NCBI RefSeq assembly: GCF_020169515.1
Contig: NZ_JAHMHW010000007.1
Coordinates: 124,001-188,000 of the forward strand
From: Paenibacillus vietnamensis
Lineage (GTDB): Bacteria; Bacillota; Bacilli; Paenibacillales; Paenibacillaceae
Length of the DNA: 64,000 nucleotides
Reading direction: 5' to 3'
The translations under genes were made by a program, and so were the position numbers. Every line of letters starts with the position of its first letter. Within the stretch, counting starts at the first letter, position 1. A model generated the notes under the pieces. It ran no database searches. It saw only the letters and a list, made by a program, of their open reading frames with translations, and was not told where the DNA came from. Below are positions 45,070 to 54,134 of the stretch, piece after piece.

Positions 45070-46352
45070 AACCCTTCCTCCTCGTAGCCCAATCTGTAAA
45101 GCAGCTCCGTCAGCACCAGTACCCCGACGGCAAGCTCGCGCGGCTCCGTAAATTCGTCCGGCGAATGAGAAATGCCGCGCCTGCTCGGCACGAACAGCAT
45201 CGCCGCCTTGCCTGTATGGCCGAACATTTGCGCATCGTGCCCGGCTCCGCTCACCATCCGCTTCGAAGCAATTCCCAGCCGGCCGCATATGTCATCCATT
45301 TGGCGCTTGAGCGTATCATTCATTGGCACGGGCTTCTCCCGGAACCATTCCGAGCCCCGAATATCCAGCTGCCGATCCTCCGCCAGCCGGGTAAACGCAC
45401 GCATCACCCAATCGCAAAAGCGTTCCAGCTCCCCTTCATCGGAATGGCGCGCATCTACCGTAAACACGACCTTACCGGGGACGACATTAGGCACGTTCGG
45501 ATAGGTCTGCAGCCGGCCGACCGTCGCGACGAGAGGAGCGCCGAGCCTGACGGCCTCCAAGCGCATAGCCTGGATCATTGCGCTAACGCCATCCAATGCA
45601 TCCTTACGCATATGCATCGGAGTCGTTCCCGCATGGTTCGATTCCCCGGTCACCTCGAATTCCAATCTCCGCTGGCCGACAATCGTGTCGACCACTCCGA
45701 TTGCCAGTCCCTCGGTTTCCAGCACCGCACCCTGCTCGATATGCACCTCGACAAAGGCCGCGATATCCGTCCGCCGGCTGTCGCGATGCGTCCCTTCCCC
45801 GAAGCCGCATCGCTGCATAGCATCCGCAAACAACACCCCCTGCGGATCCTGCAGACCGGAAATTTGCTCAAAGGTCCGCTGGCCCGTGATGCTGCCGGAG
45901 CCCCAATAGGCTAGCGGAAACCGGCTTCCCTCTTCTTCGCAAAAGGATACAAGCTCCAGCGTCCGCTTCGGTCTGCCGTATTGCCGCTGCAAATAATCCA
46001 GCGCCAGAAGCCCGGCCGCGATGCCGTAAGCTCCGTCGTATTTGCCGCCCTGAACGACCGTATCGATATGAGAGCCCGTCAGGACAGACGGGAACGCAGT
46101 ATTTTCCCCTTGCAGCTTGCCAAATAAATTACCGACCGAATCAAACTCCGTTTCAAGGCCGAAGCCGGTCATTTTTTGAGCTAATGCCCGCTGCGTTTCC
46201 AGCCAGCCATCGGAATAGAGAAGCCTCGTAATACCGCCGTTTTCATCCGGGCTATAGGAAGCGAGCCAATCCAGCACTTGAATGACGTTCGTCTCAAAAT
46301 AAGCGAGCAGCTTCTCCTTTTCCTGCGGATGAGAAAGTATACCCCGCTCCAT
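45066..46352 (-). CDS. pucF: Allantoate amidohydrolase
   Basis: The 428-residue M20-family metalloenzyme has metal ligands in GSHIDTV, KYDGAYG, SFCEEEGSRF and FVEVHIEQG, and ESNHAGTTPM as dimer-domain signature. It turns allantoate into ureidoglycine, carbon dioxide and ammonia. It lies 15 bases after pucH and overlaps pucG, in pathway order. Confidence 0.93.
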   Translation of the reverse strand: MERGILSHPQEKEKLLAYFETNVIQVLDWLASYSPDENGGITRLLYSDGWLETQRALAQKMTGFGLETEFDSVGNLFGKLQGENTAFPSVLTGSHIDTVVQGGKYDGAYGIAAGLLALDYLQRQYGRPKRTLELVSFCEEEGSRFPLAYWGSGSITGQRTFEQISGLQDPQGVLFADAMQRCGFGEGTHRDSRRTDIAAFVEVHIEQGAVLETEGLAIGVVDTIVGQRRLEFEVTGESNHAGTTPMHMRKDALDGVSAMIQAMRLEAVRLGAPLVATVGRLQTYPNVPNVVPGKVVFTVDARHSDEGELERFCDWVMRAFTRLAEDRQLDIRGSEWFREKPVPMNDTLKRQMDDICGRLGIASKRMVSGAGHDAQMFGHTGKAAMLFVPSRRGISHSPDEFTEPRELAVGVLVLTELLYRLGYEEEGL

Positions 46353-46367
46353 AGCCGCCCCTCCCCA

Positions 46368-47753
46368 CTAGTTAGCGCCGTTCCAGCGAATCCATTGCCC
46401 CTTCGGCGTCCCGCCGGGCGCCTGGCCCTCCCGGTAAATCGGCTGTCCGCCGAGATAAGCAGCTGTAATTTTGCAATGCATGAGCTCTCCTATATAAGGA
46501 CTATGCTTGTGGCGATGGTATAAATGTTTTTCCTCCAAAATATACGGTTTGTTCAAATCGATCAGCACGAAATCCGCGGCGGCGCCCAGCCGGATTTCTC
46601 CTTTATCCGCATCCAGTCCGAAGCGTTTGGCCGGAGCGCCCGACAACAGACGGCTTAAGAGCGGCAGCGGAATGCCGCGCTTCACGTGGCCTTCGCCAAC
46701 GACTAGCTCGACGGAGCTTTGCGCACCCGCAATTCCGCCCCAAGCGTCGAAAAAATTTTCCGCATTTTTCATAGACACCGGACAGGGGGAATGATCGGAC
46801 GAGATCATATCGATTTCCCCGGCAGCAACGGCCGCCCACAGCAGCTCGCGTTCCGGCTCTTCGCGAAGCGGCGGCGAGCACTTGGCGACGGCCCCTTTGC
46901 GCTCCAGATCGCCGGCCGACAGCTTCAAATAGTGCGGGCACGTTTCCAGCGTGACGTCAACTCCGCGGCTGCGAGCGTCATTGATCGTTCTCACGCCGGC
47001 TTCGCTGCTGATGTGGACAAAATGCAGCTTGCAGCCGGTTTGCCCGGCGTAGAACAACGCTCGGTTAATGGCTTCCAGCTCGGCGATAACCGGCCTCGAA
47101 GCAACGTAATCCGCCGGCGACAGGCGTCCTTCCGCACGCATCGCCGCGCCGAGCCTCGATACGATCGGCTCGCTCTCCGCATGCAGTGCCAGCACTTTGC
47201 CCAGGCCGGCTATTATTTTCATTCCCTCAAGCAGCGTATAGTCGTCAACCTCGCGAAAGGCGTCTTCACCGGGGTCGCCCGTGTAAGACATAAAAGCTTT
47301 GAAGCCGATAACTCCGGCCTCGTGCAGCGGCTGCAGCTCGTGCAATTTTCCGGGCACCAGCCCGCCCCACAGAGCGTAATCGGCATGCGACCGGTTTTGC
47401 GCGGCAGCCAGTTTTTGATGCAGTGCGGCTGCCGTTACGGTCGGAGGAATGCCGTTCAGCGGCATGTCGATGTAGGTCGTGCAGCCGCCGGCCGCCAGCG
47501 CAGCGGAGCCGCTCTCGAAGCCTTCCCATTCACCGAGGCCCGGCTCATTCAAATGGACATGAGCGTCAATCATTCCCGCCATAACCGTAAGCCCTTCGGC
47601 CGATACCGTCCGGGCGGCATCATCCCCGCGCAAGGAATCGCCCAGCTGGACGATTCGCCCGTCTCTCACGCCGATATCCAGTATCCGCACCTCATCTTTT
47701 AGTACGACGCTGCCCTTTTGGATAATCAAATCCAGCCTATCCGCTGCTCCCAT
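46368..47753 (-). CDS. pucH: Allantoinase
   Basis: The 461-residue cyclic amidohydrolase has metal ligands in DAHVHLNEPG, the carboxylated Lys in GFKAFMS, then ALHAES, HFVHISS and SSDHSPC. It hydrolyses allantoin to allantoate. It is the first gene of pucH-pucF-pucG, so the window holds allantoin breakdown through ureidoglycine. No uricase, xanthine dehydrogenase, permease or PucR gene is seen here. Confidence 0.94.
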   Translation of the reverse strand: MGAADRLDLIIQKGSVVLKDEVRILDIGVRDGRIVQLGDSLRGDDAARTVSAEGLTVMAGMIDAHVHLNEPGLGEWEGFESGSAALAAGGCTTYIDMPLNGIPPTVTAAALHQKLAAAQNRSHADYALWGGLVPGKLHELQPLHEAGVIGFKAFMSYTGDPGEDAFREVDDYTLLEGMKIIAGLGKVLALHAESEPIVSRLGAAMRAEGRLSPADYVASRPVIAELEAINRALFYAGQTGCKLHFVHISSEAGVRTINDARSRGVDVTLETCPHYLKLSAGDLERKGAVAKCSPPLREEPERELLWAAVAAGEIDMISSDHSPCPVSMKNAENFFDAWGGIAGAQSSVELVVGEGHVKRGIPLPLLSRLLSGAPAKRFGLDADKGEIRLGAAADFVLIDLNKPYILEEKHLYHRHKHSPYIGELMHCKITAAYLGGQPIYREGQAPGGTPKGQWIRWNGAN

Positions 47754-47887
47754 CCGAATCCCCGCCTCTCCGGTCGTCTGCTCAATCCCCTTATCTCTAC
47801 TCTATGTATGCGATGAACTGATTAACGTAGCGAATTTGCCGTCGCAAGTTTCGGCATACCTCCTGCCTCCTGCTTGTCTCATTTGTT

Positions 47888-47904
47888 TGTCAACTTATCT
47901 GACA
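47888..47904. promoter_or_regulatory. TnrA/GlnR-type box upstream of the puc operon
   Basis: TGTCA-ACTTATC-TGACA matches TGTNA-N7-TNACA exactly and lies about 135 bases upstream of pucH. Nitrogen-limitation control of puc genes is known in B. subtilis, so activation by a TnrA-like protein is likely. The rest of 47754-48070 shows no gene except an 11-codon frame (47822-47857) with AGGAGG upstream. Confidence 0.7.
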
Positions 47905-48074
47905 CAAATCAATGTTATAACTACATCATAAACGGATTTCGATCCCTTGTCATGATGTCATTAGGCAAATATAGCGTTAATTCATTGAAGTGTCTTTGAG
48001 CTGCTCATTGTACATGTAATCTAAGTTGACGTAATGTTTGGAGGGTACACCGTAAAAAGGCCACAAAGCTGACC

Positions 48075-48123
48075 CAAAAAACAAAAGACTCACCGGCCGG
48101 GACCTTCGTGATCCCGCGGTGAG
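48075..48123 (-). terminator. Terminator of the ATP-grasp gene
   Basis: CTCACCG and CGGTGAG arms enclose an inner GGGA/TCCC stem; on the minus strand it is followed by TCTTTTGTTTTTT. Confidence 0.8.
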
Positions 48124-48205
48124 CCTTGGTTTCCGCACTGCCTTTCCATTATTACTCCGACTATGCGTTATCTACTCAGCCTGCAGGACGGTTTGCGCTG
48201 CATTG

Positions 48206-48354
48206 CCTTCCTCAGCCTTTGCTGCTTCCTTATCTTCGGCGTTATGCTTCCTAATCCTCAGCCTTTGCTGTTTCCTTATCTTCGTTCAACCTTTGTTGCT
48301 CCTAATCCTCGGCTTTACTGCTTCCTAATCCCCGGCTTTGCTGTCGCCTAATCA
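48206..48354. repeat. Degenerate ~24-bp tandem repeat after the ATP-grasp gene
   Basis: Units of the form CCTAATCCTCGGCTTTGCTG then TTT recur at 48206, 48250, 48301 and 48324, with a more diverged unit at about 48274. The array touches the stop codon at 48352. Confidence 0.7.
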
Positions 48355-49647
48355 GCGCTGCAGCCCCCGCTTCGCTTTCGTGCAGTTCAGACGGTACGTC
48401 CTTCCGTACGCCTTGCCGTAGCGGACGATACGGCGAAGCATCGTCTGGTCGGGCAGCAGCGAGAACGGGCAAGGATCCGGCACCGTGTTGACTTCCAGAA
48501 TCCATGGCTTCAAATTCCGGTCCAGCGCCAAATCCAGGCCGATCTCTACGATGCCGGGGTAAGCGCTGTACAGGCGCTTGACCGTATCGATGCCGATCCG
48601 ATCCATCCGGCCCAGCAACTCCCGGCGCGCCTTCGGGGATGCGTACGGCTTCAGCAGGTAGGCCGTCGGATAGATGCTGCCCCCTTGGCTGCCGTTCGTC
48701 ACAATCTTGCCCGGGTGGGCGACCCGGCCGACCGTTCCCGTCGCCTCCCAGCCGCCTTGAGGCTTGCGCTGCACCATGAGGCGGATATCAAACGGAAGCC
48801 CCTTATACTTCAGCAGGTGAATCCCTTTTTGCACCAAATAGTTCTCGCCTTGCGTGTCCTTCATCAGCGAGCGGTAAAACGCGTCGTAGGACTCAAACTT
48901 CCTGCGGTTTCTCCCGAGCTGGTAGGCATAGCTCCGCTTGGAAGCGCCTTTGCCGCCCTGACTCAGCAGCTCCGCCTTTATGACACCGCGTCCAAGCGAG
49001 CCGCGGGTAGGCTTCACATACACCATTCCGTATAGCTGCAGCATGCTGCTTAGGCTGTCCTTAGTCAGCATTTTGGTCAGCGGCACGTAACCGCGCACCT
49101 TCTCGTCCCTAAGCAGCACAAGCGTCTTGGACCATTTGTCCGCAATTCTCCGCTTTCCGGCCGCTTGTGCCGCCGGTTTTCCGATTTTCCCAGTCGCAAC
49201 GGCGTTAGCGGCAGCTCCGAATTTTTTGACCGTGCCAGCTTGATTGGCTGCTCCGCCTTGTTTCAGCGCAATGAGCTTACTCGCCGCTCCGCTTTTTTTC
49301 GCAGCGCCGGCTTTGCCATTAGCGCCGACTTGATCGGCAGCACCGAACCTCCCGTGCGGAGCAGCATTCGCGGACTTTTTCACATCCCTGCTTTTTAAGG
49401 CATTTCCGCTCTTTTTGGCATATTCGCCTTTATCGGCCGCCTTCGTTTTTTTCGAGCTTCCGTTTTCCCCTGTCCTGCGAACTTTTTTGGCTTTAATCGT
49501 TTTTCCTGAATACCTGCTTTTTGCTTTTTTGAATTTCCCGCTTTTCCTGCGCCTGCCTGTTATCCCGGCCCGTCCGGCTTTCCTCGTTTTGTCGGCTCCC
49601 GCCTTTCCGGCCTTCCCGGCCTTCGCGATTCTTCTTTTCCTACTCAA
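48352..49647 (-). CDS. YheC/YheD-like ATP-grasp protein with long basic N-terminal tail
   Basis: The 431-residue protein has two parts. Residues 1 to about 170 are low-complexity, rich in Lys, Ala, Gly and Arg with motifs such as KAGKAG, KKSGAA and FGAA, much like histone H1-type tails. Residues about 175-431 match the YheC/D ATP-grasp domain (VRGYVPLTKML, VYVKPTRGSLGRGV, PFDIRLMVQRK, IGLDLALDRNLKPWILEVN). ATP-grasp enzymes join a carboxylate to an amine, thiol or similar group; YheC/D proteins are linked to spores. The start is TTG at 49647 with CGGAGGG 5 bases upstream. It lies divergent from the ligase-sbnA-sbnB operon. Confidence 0.82.
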   Translation of the reverse strand: MSRKRRIAKAGKAGKAGADKTRKAGRAGITGRRRKSGKFKKAKSRYSGKTIKAKKVRRTGENGSSKKTKAADKGEYAKKSGNALKSRDVKKSANAAPHGRFGAADQVGANGKAGAAKKSGAASKLIALKQGGAANQAGTVKKFGAAANAVATGKIGKPAAQAAGKRRIADKWSKTLVLLRDEKVRGYVPLTKMLTKDSLSSMLQLYGMVYVKPTRGSLGRGVIKAELLSQGGKGASKRSYAYQLGRNRRKFESYDAFYRSLMKDTQGENYLVQKGIHLLKYKGLPFDIRLMVQRKPQGGWEATGTVGRVAHPGKIVTNGSQGGSIYPTAYLLKPYASPKARRELLGRMDRIGIDTVKRLYSAYPGIVEIGLDLALDRNLKPWILEVNTVPDPCPFSLLPDQTMLRRIVRYGKAYGRTYRLNCTKAKRGLQR

Positions 49648-49813
49648 GCTATCCCTCCGCTCCAAGCCTGTTTACCATCTCTATCAGCATACGGCGCATT
49701 TGCAAAAATGGATTTAGGCCGCTGTCGTCATAACCCGAACCTGAACGCCGCCGCGACATAAGCTTAAGTAATCCATTCCTTCGGGAGTTCTGGCACGAGG
49801 AGGCAAAACACGC

Positions 49814-51034
49814 ATGACAAGCATAAATCCGCTCCGGCGGCAAATCGGGCGCATCTCCCGCCTGCACCCCTGGTACGGCAAGCTGCTGGAGGAAAAAGGG
49901 GTCGATCCGCTCGAGGCGGAGCTGTCCGACCTGCCGCTCATGACCGCCGACGTTCTGGACGCGAATTATTACACGCCTGAGCCGCGGACGGAAGCCGGTC
50001 TTTCGGTGTACCGGACGTCGGGCACGTCGTCAGGCATCCGCAAAGCGATCTATTACTCGCAGGAAGATGACGAAAGCTATATAGCCGCCAAAACAGCCTG
50101 CTTCCGCCAATGGCTGGAGCAGGACGCATTGCCCGTGCGCACAGCGCTGGCGGACATGGGGACGGGCCACGCCGCCAGCACGGCGATGACGATTTTCGGC
50201 CGGCTCGGCCTGCAGGCGGATTCGCTATCCTTCGCCCTCCCCGTTCAGGAGCACATCCGCCGGTTAACGTCGTTCCGGCCGGAGCTGCTATATACGATGC
50301 CGTCGATCCTCGACTCGATCGCGGCTGCCGCTCCGGAGCCGCGCGCCTTCGGCATCCGCAAAATCATCCTCGTCGGTGAAATCGCCACGCCTCTCTGGCA
50401 GGAAAACATGGCGGCCCGGTTCGGCATCGGTGCCGGAGATATTATGGACACGTACGGATCCATCGAGATCGGAGCGATCGCTTCTTACTCTCATGAGCTT
50501 GGATTGTACGTGTTGGATGAATCGCTTCACGCGGAAGCTCTGCCCCCCGCGCAAATCGACCCCCGGCTCGGCGAGCTGGCGCCGGGTGAAGCTGTGCTCG
50601 TGCTGACCTCCTTCGTACGTTCGATGTTTCCCGCCATCCGTTACGTCACCTACGACGTCGTGCGGGATTTCCGGATGATCGAAATCGGCGGCCGGCGGAG
50701 GCAGTGCTTCAGCTGCATCTCCAAGCGCGTCGGCCCCGACCTGAAGCACGGCGAGAAAATCAGCATCTACGATATCGAAAGCGTCGTTCACCGGTTTGCT
50801 GCCGATGCGGAGCTTCGGGTCAGGCTGAAGGACAACAAGCTGTCCGTCCATATCCGCAGCCGCACCCTGAGCGAGGACACGCTTGAACACATCGGGCACG
50901 CCCTGGAGCATAAAATACCGGAAATCGGCCAAATGATCCAAAACCGCATGCTGTCCGGCATATCCGTCACGCTTGCGGCCGAGGAGGAACAGCTGGAACG
51001 CGGAGCTGTGAAATCTAAAAAATTGTATTTTTGA
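49814..51034 (+). CDS. Adenylate-forming ligase (PaaK/CoA-ligase-like)
   Basis: The 406-residue protein has the AMP-binding loop YRTSGTSSGIRKA (about 67-79), MDTYGSIEIGAI (about 215-226) and the hinge-like KRVGPDLKHGEKI. It is shorter than a full CoA ligase (about 430-550) but keeps the C-terminal domain up to VKSKKLYF. It should activate a carboxylic acid as acyl-AMP; the substrate is unknown. GAGGAGG lies 10 bases before the ATG. It is followed within 12 bases by the SbnA-like gene, so it probably activates or couples a product related to 2,3-diaminopropionate. Confidence 0.85.
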   Translation: MTSINPLRRQIGRISRLHPWYGKLLEEKGVDPLEAELSDLPLMTADVLDANYYTPEPRTEAGLSVYRTSGTSSGIRKAIYYSQEDDESYIAAKTACFRQWLEQDALPVRTALADMGTGHAASTAMTIFGRLGLQADSLSFALPVQEHIRRLTSFRPELLYTMPSILDSIAAAAPEPRAFGIRKIILVGEIATPLWQENMAARFGIGAGDIMDTYGSIEIGAIASYSHELGLYVLDESLHAEALPPAQIDPRLGELAPGEAVLVLTSFVRSMFPAIRYVTYDVVRDFRMIEIGGRRRQCFSCISKRVGPDLKHGEKISIYDIESVVHRFAADAELRVRLKDNKLSVHIRSRTLSEDTLEHIGHALEHKIPEIGQMIQNRMLSGISVTLAAEEEQLERGAVKSKKLYF

Positions 51035-51045
51035 AAGGGGTGCGG

Positions 51046-52011
51046 ATGCCTGTGGAAAATGATTTTCTATCGATCATCGGCCATACCCCGCTCATCCGGC
51101 TGTCAAGGCTGTTCGCGGGGGACCGCGGCATCAAGGTATATGGAAAGCTGGAGCTGCTGAATCCGAACGGCAGCGCGAAGGACCGTTCCGCCAGCAGAAT
51201 CATCGAAACGGCCTGGAAGGACGGCCTGATCGGACCCGGCTCCGTCATCGTGGAATCAAGCTCCGGCAATATGGCGATCAGCCTGGCCGCGATATGCTCG
51301 TATTTGGGCATGCGCTTCATCAGCGTCATCGACCCCAAAACAACCGAGCAGAACATCCGGATCATGAAGGCTTACGGGGCTGAAATCGAGCTCGTATCGG
51401 AGCCGGACGAGAAGACGGGCGAGTTTTTGCCGGCAAGGCTGAACCGCGTCCAGCAGCTGCTCGGGACAATTCCGAAAAGCTTCTGGCCGAACCAGTACGC
51501 CAACGAAAACAACTACCTTTCCCACAGTGAAGGGACGATGCGCGAAATTGTGGAGGAGCTCGGCCAAGTCCATCTCGTCGTCGGCGGCGTCAGCACCTGC
51601 GGCACCATGCTGGGCTGTGCCAGCTACGTGAAGGAGCATGCGCTGGCAACGAAGATCGCAGCCGTCGATGCGGCGGGGAGCGTAATTTTCGGAAAGGAAA
51701 AGGGGATGCGTCTGTTTCCCGGTCTCGGAGCCGGCATCGTGCCCCCGTTCGGACAAACGCCTTTTATGGATTACGCCTTTAACGTAACCGACCGGGATAT
51801 GGTGATCGGATGCCGGGAGCTCGTGAAGAAAGAGTCGATTCTGGCCGGTCCATCTTCGGGAGCGGTCGTCTCCGCTTTGAAACTGCTCGAGGATGAGCTG
51901 CCGGACGGCGCGGTATGCGCCATCATTTTGCACGACCGCGGCGAACGCTACATGGATACGGTCTATAACGACGAATGGGTCGAAGCGCGGTTCGGGAAAA
52001 ATATTTTATAA
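51046..52011 (+). CDS. sbnA: 2,3-Diaminopropionate biosynthesis protein SbnA family
   Basis: The 321-residue PLP enzyme is of the cysteine synthase type. NPNGSAKDRSA holds the PLP-Lys, ESSSGNMAISLA the substrate loop and GPSSGAVVSAL the phosphate end. SbnA joins O-phosphoserine and glutamate to give ACEGA, the precursor of L-2,3-diaminopropionate. The SSSGN loop and the neighbouring SbnB-type gene separate it from ordinary CysK. ATG at 51046 has AAGGGG 5 bases upstream. Confidence 0.9.
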   Translation: MPVENDFLSIIGHTPLIRLSRLFAGDRGIKVYGKLELLNPNGSAKDRSASRIIETAWKDGLIGPGSVIVESSSGNMAISLAAICSYLGMRFISVIDPKTTEQNIRIMKAYGAEIELVSEPDEKTGEFLPARLNRVQQLLGTIPKSFWPNQYANENNYLSHSEGTMREIVEELGQVHLVVGGVSTCGTMLGCASYVKEHALATKIAAVDAAGSVIFGKEKGMRLFPGLGAGIVPPFGQTPFMDYAFNVTDRDMVIGCRELVKKESILAGPSSGAVVSALKLLEDELPDGAVCAIILHDRGERYMDTVYNDEWVEARFGKNIL

Positions 52012-52022
52012 GCGAAAGGGTT

Positions 52023-53018
52023 ATGCGATTGTTATATCTCAACGATGAACATATCAGGGCCATCGGTCTGGACTGGGGCGAGCTGGTCGACAGCATGGAA
52101 ACGGCGGTACGGATTATGGATTCGGGAGATTACGCTCAGCCGCTTAAGCCTTACCTTCGCTACCGGAATCCGCGGAACCGCATCATCGCCATGCCTGCCT
52201 ATGCCGGCGGCCCGATGCAGGCGGCGGGCATCAAATGGATCGCCAGCTTCCCCGGCAATCTCGATGCGGGTCTGCCGCGCGCACACAGCGTCACGCTGCT
52301 GAACAAGGCGGACACCGGCGTCCCTTACGCGATGCTGAATACGCCGCTTCCCAGCGCGGCCAGGACCGCAGCGGTTAGCGGCCTTATGATCCGCCACTAT
52401 TTGAAAGCCCGCGGCGCCGGACATCTTCTCCGGCTGGGCATTATCGGCTTCGGCCCCGTCGGCCGCCTTCACTATGATATGTGCTGCCGGCTGTACGGCG
52501 ACCGTCTTGACCGGGTGTCGGTCTATGACATTCGCGGCTCCAGACCGGGAATGGACAGTCCCGAGCTGGCAGGCACCGCCCCGGAGCTTCGAAAGCTGAC
52601 AATGCATGCTGGCAGCTGGCAGGAGCTCTATGACGAATCCGATCTCGTCATCACCTGCACGGTCAGCAGCGAACGGTATATCGACAGGCCTCCCGCCTCC
52701 GGCACTCTGCTGCTGGACGTTTCGCTCCGGGATTTCAAGGCGTCCGCCATCAGCGGCGTCAAAGCGGTGATCGTCGACGATTGGCTCGAGGTATGCCGCG
52801 AAAATACCGATATCGAGCTGCTTCACAAGGAGCACGGCCTGGAGCAAGCCGGCACCCGCTCGATCGCGGATGTCGTATGCCGCGGCGCATTGGCCGATTT
52901 TCCGCAGGAGGAGCCCGTTCTATTCTGCCCGATGGGGATGGCCGTCTTCGACATTGCCGTCGCTCATCACATGGTTATGCGTGCGGAAGCTCTTGGAATC
53001 GGAATCAGGCTTCCTTAA
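52023..53018 (+). CDS. sbnB: 2,3-Diaminopropionate biosynthesis protein SbnB family
   Basis: The 331-residue protein belongs to the ornithine cyclodeaminase/mu-crystallin family, with AAGIKWIASFPGN in the substrate half and the NAD-binding loop IIGFGPVGRLHYDM. SbnB oxidatively cleaves ACEGA to L-2,3-diaminopropionate, 2-oxoglutarate and NADH. It starts 11 bases after sbnA and is the last gene of the operon, followed by a terminator. No siderophore synthetase, NRPS or transporter gene lies nearby. Confidence 0.9.
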   Translation: MRLLYLNDEHIRAIGLDWGELVDSMETAVRIMDSGDYAQPLKPYLRYRNPRNRIIAMPAYAGGPMQAAGIKWIASFPGNLDAGLPRAHSVTLLNKADTGVPYAMLNTPLPSAARTAAVSGLMIRHYLKARGAGHLLRLGIIGFGPVGRLHYDMCCRLYGDRLDRVSVYDIRGSRPGMDSPELAGTAPELRKLTMHAGSWQELYDESDLVITCTVSSERYIDRPPASGTLLLDVSLRDFKASAISGVKAVIVDDWLEVCRENTDIELLHKEHGLEQAGTRSIADVVCRGALADFPQEEPVLFCPMGMAVFDIAVAHHMVMRAEALGIGIRLP

Positions 53019-53040
53019 GCGTAAAGACTCTTTATTAAAC

Positions 53041-53079
53041 AAATAAACCGGCACGGAATTCTTCCGGCCGGTTTATTTA
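53041..53079 (+). terminator. Terminator of the ligase-sbnA-sbnB operon
   Basis: AATAAACCGG and CCGGTTTATT arms with an inner GGAA-TTC-TTCC stem, ending TTTAAT. It is near symmetric and may also stop the convergent gene at 53121. Confidence 0.88.
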
Positions 53080-53120
53080 ATATCCATCTATAACAACCAA
53101 CGACCTGTACCCGATTGCGA

Positions 53121-53489
53121 TCAAGCCGATTTGCCCAGCCGGTTAACGACAGTGGTGAAGAGCTTCGCTTGGCTGTCTGCTCCGGATGCGGCTTTATCTG
53201 CGGATTTCAACGACTCCGTAAGCTCCATGAACCAAGCTTCGTCCCAGGTAGCAAGCGCCATATCGATCATATTCTGGACAAGCTGCGGATCCTCCAGCGT
53301 AGTATCCGGCACTCTTTTGATCCACGACGCCCGTACGGCTACGGTATTTCCGACTCTTTCCTCATTGTCCGACTTTACAACATGTACGGTTACAATCCCT
53401 TGCAGCATATCAATCGTCTCGATAAAGCCGTGAATCAGCTCGCCGTCCGTCGTTCTGCCTTGCACCCAATCGCTAATGTTCATATTCAT
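53121..53489 (-). CDS. Small hypothetical protein
   Basis: The protein has about 122 residues, with an N-terminal beta-rich part (NISDWVQGRTTDGELIHGFIETID, then VTVHVVKSDNEERVGNTVAV) and a C-terminal helical part (LVQNMIDMALATWDEAWFMELTESL). No signal peptide or Cys is seen and no family was recognised. ATG at 53489 and at 53483 are both possible (AGGTGG and AGAAGG upstream); the longer frame to 53549 lacks a site. It lies divergent from the DUF1761 gene, sharing the ACTGTAA operator region. Confidence 0.72.
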   Translation of the reverse strand: MNMNISDWVQGRTTDGELIHGFIETIDMLQGIVTVHVVKSDNEERVGNTVAVRASWIKRVPDTTLEDPQLVQNMIDMALATWDEAWFMELTESLKSADKAASGADSQAKLFTTVVNRLGKSA

Positions 53490-53583
53490 CCTTCTGCACC
53501 ACCTGTCCGTAAATTTCGTCCCTTGTAACTGTAACAATTCTCGATACACTTATTATACACGCTTCAATCGAATCTGAAACGTC

Positions 53584-53620
53584 TTGCCGTGTTTCATACT
53601 GTAAGTATAATAGTTACAGT
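53584..53620 (+). promoter_or_regulatory. Promoter with palindromic operator over the -10
   Basis: TTGCCG (53584-53589) and TATAAT (53606-53611) are 16 bases apart. ACTGTAA-N9-TTACAGT (53598-53620) is a perfect dyad covering the -10. A further TAACTGTAAC at 53526-53535 lies on the side of the divergent gene, so a repressor may control both. The regulator is not known. Confidence 0.6.
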
Positions 53621-53729
53621 TAAAATTGTCAAGATACGCAAAAGATTTGGGCACCATACTAACGCGGAGAGCGGCTGTTTGGTAATATAGAAATTGCTTG
53701 TACATATCTAAAGGGGGAAATTGTGAGCG

Positions 53730-54134
53730 ATGGATTTTACAGAGGTTAATTACTGGGCAGTTTTGTTGGCAACCGTATCGACCATGCTTCTGGGCTTCTT
53801 GTGGTATTCCCCGGTATTACTAGGCAATGCTTGGATGAAACAGCGCGGCTTGAAAAAAGAAGACATCTCCGGCGGAGGATCCGCCACCTACATCCTGACC
53901 GCATTGACCGCGCTCGGCGGATCCTTCCTGCTCGCCTTGCTGCTGACGCTGGGAGACGGAGCTACGATGGGAGGCGGTCTTCTCGTCGGACTTCTGGTCG
54001 GGATCAGCATCGCGCTCAAAATCGGCATGAATTACTTGTTCGAAGGCCAGAAGCTTGGCTTGTACTTCATCACGATCGGCTATCATATCGTATCGTACGC
54101 AGCAGCCGGCCTCATCATCGGCTGTATGCAGTAA
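53730..54134 (+). CDS. DUF1761-family small membrane protein
   Basis: The 134-residue protein has four membrane segments. The N-terminal LLGFLWYSPVLLGNAWMK with its Trp-Tyr-Ser-Pro motif is typical of DUF1761. Function unknown. GGGGG lies upstream of the ATG and the regulated promoter at 53584-53611 probably drives it. Confidence 0.85.
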   Translation: MDFTEVNYWAVLLATVSTMLLGFLWYSPVLLGNAWMKQRGLKKEDISGGGSATYILTALTALGGSFLLALLLTLGDGATMGGGLLVGLLVGISIALKIGMNYLFEGQKLGLYFITIGYHIVSYAAAGLIIGCMQ

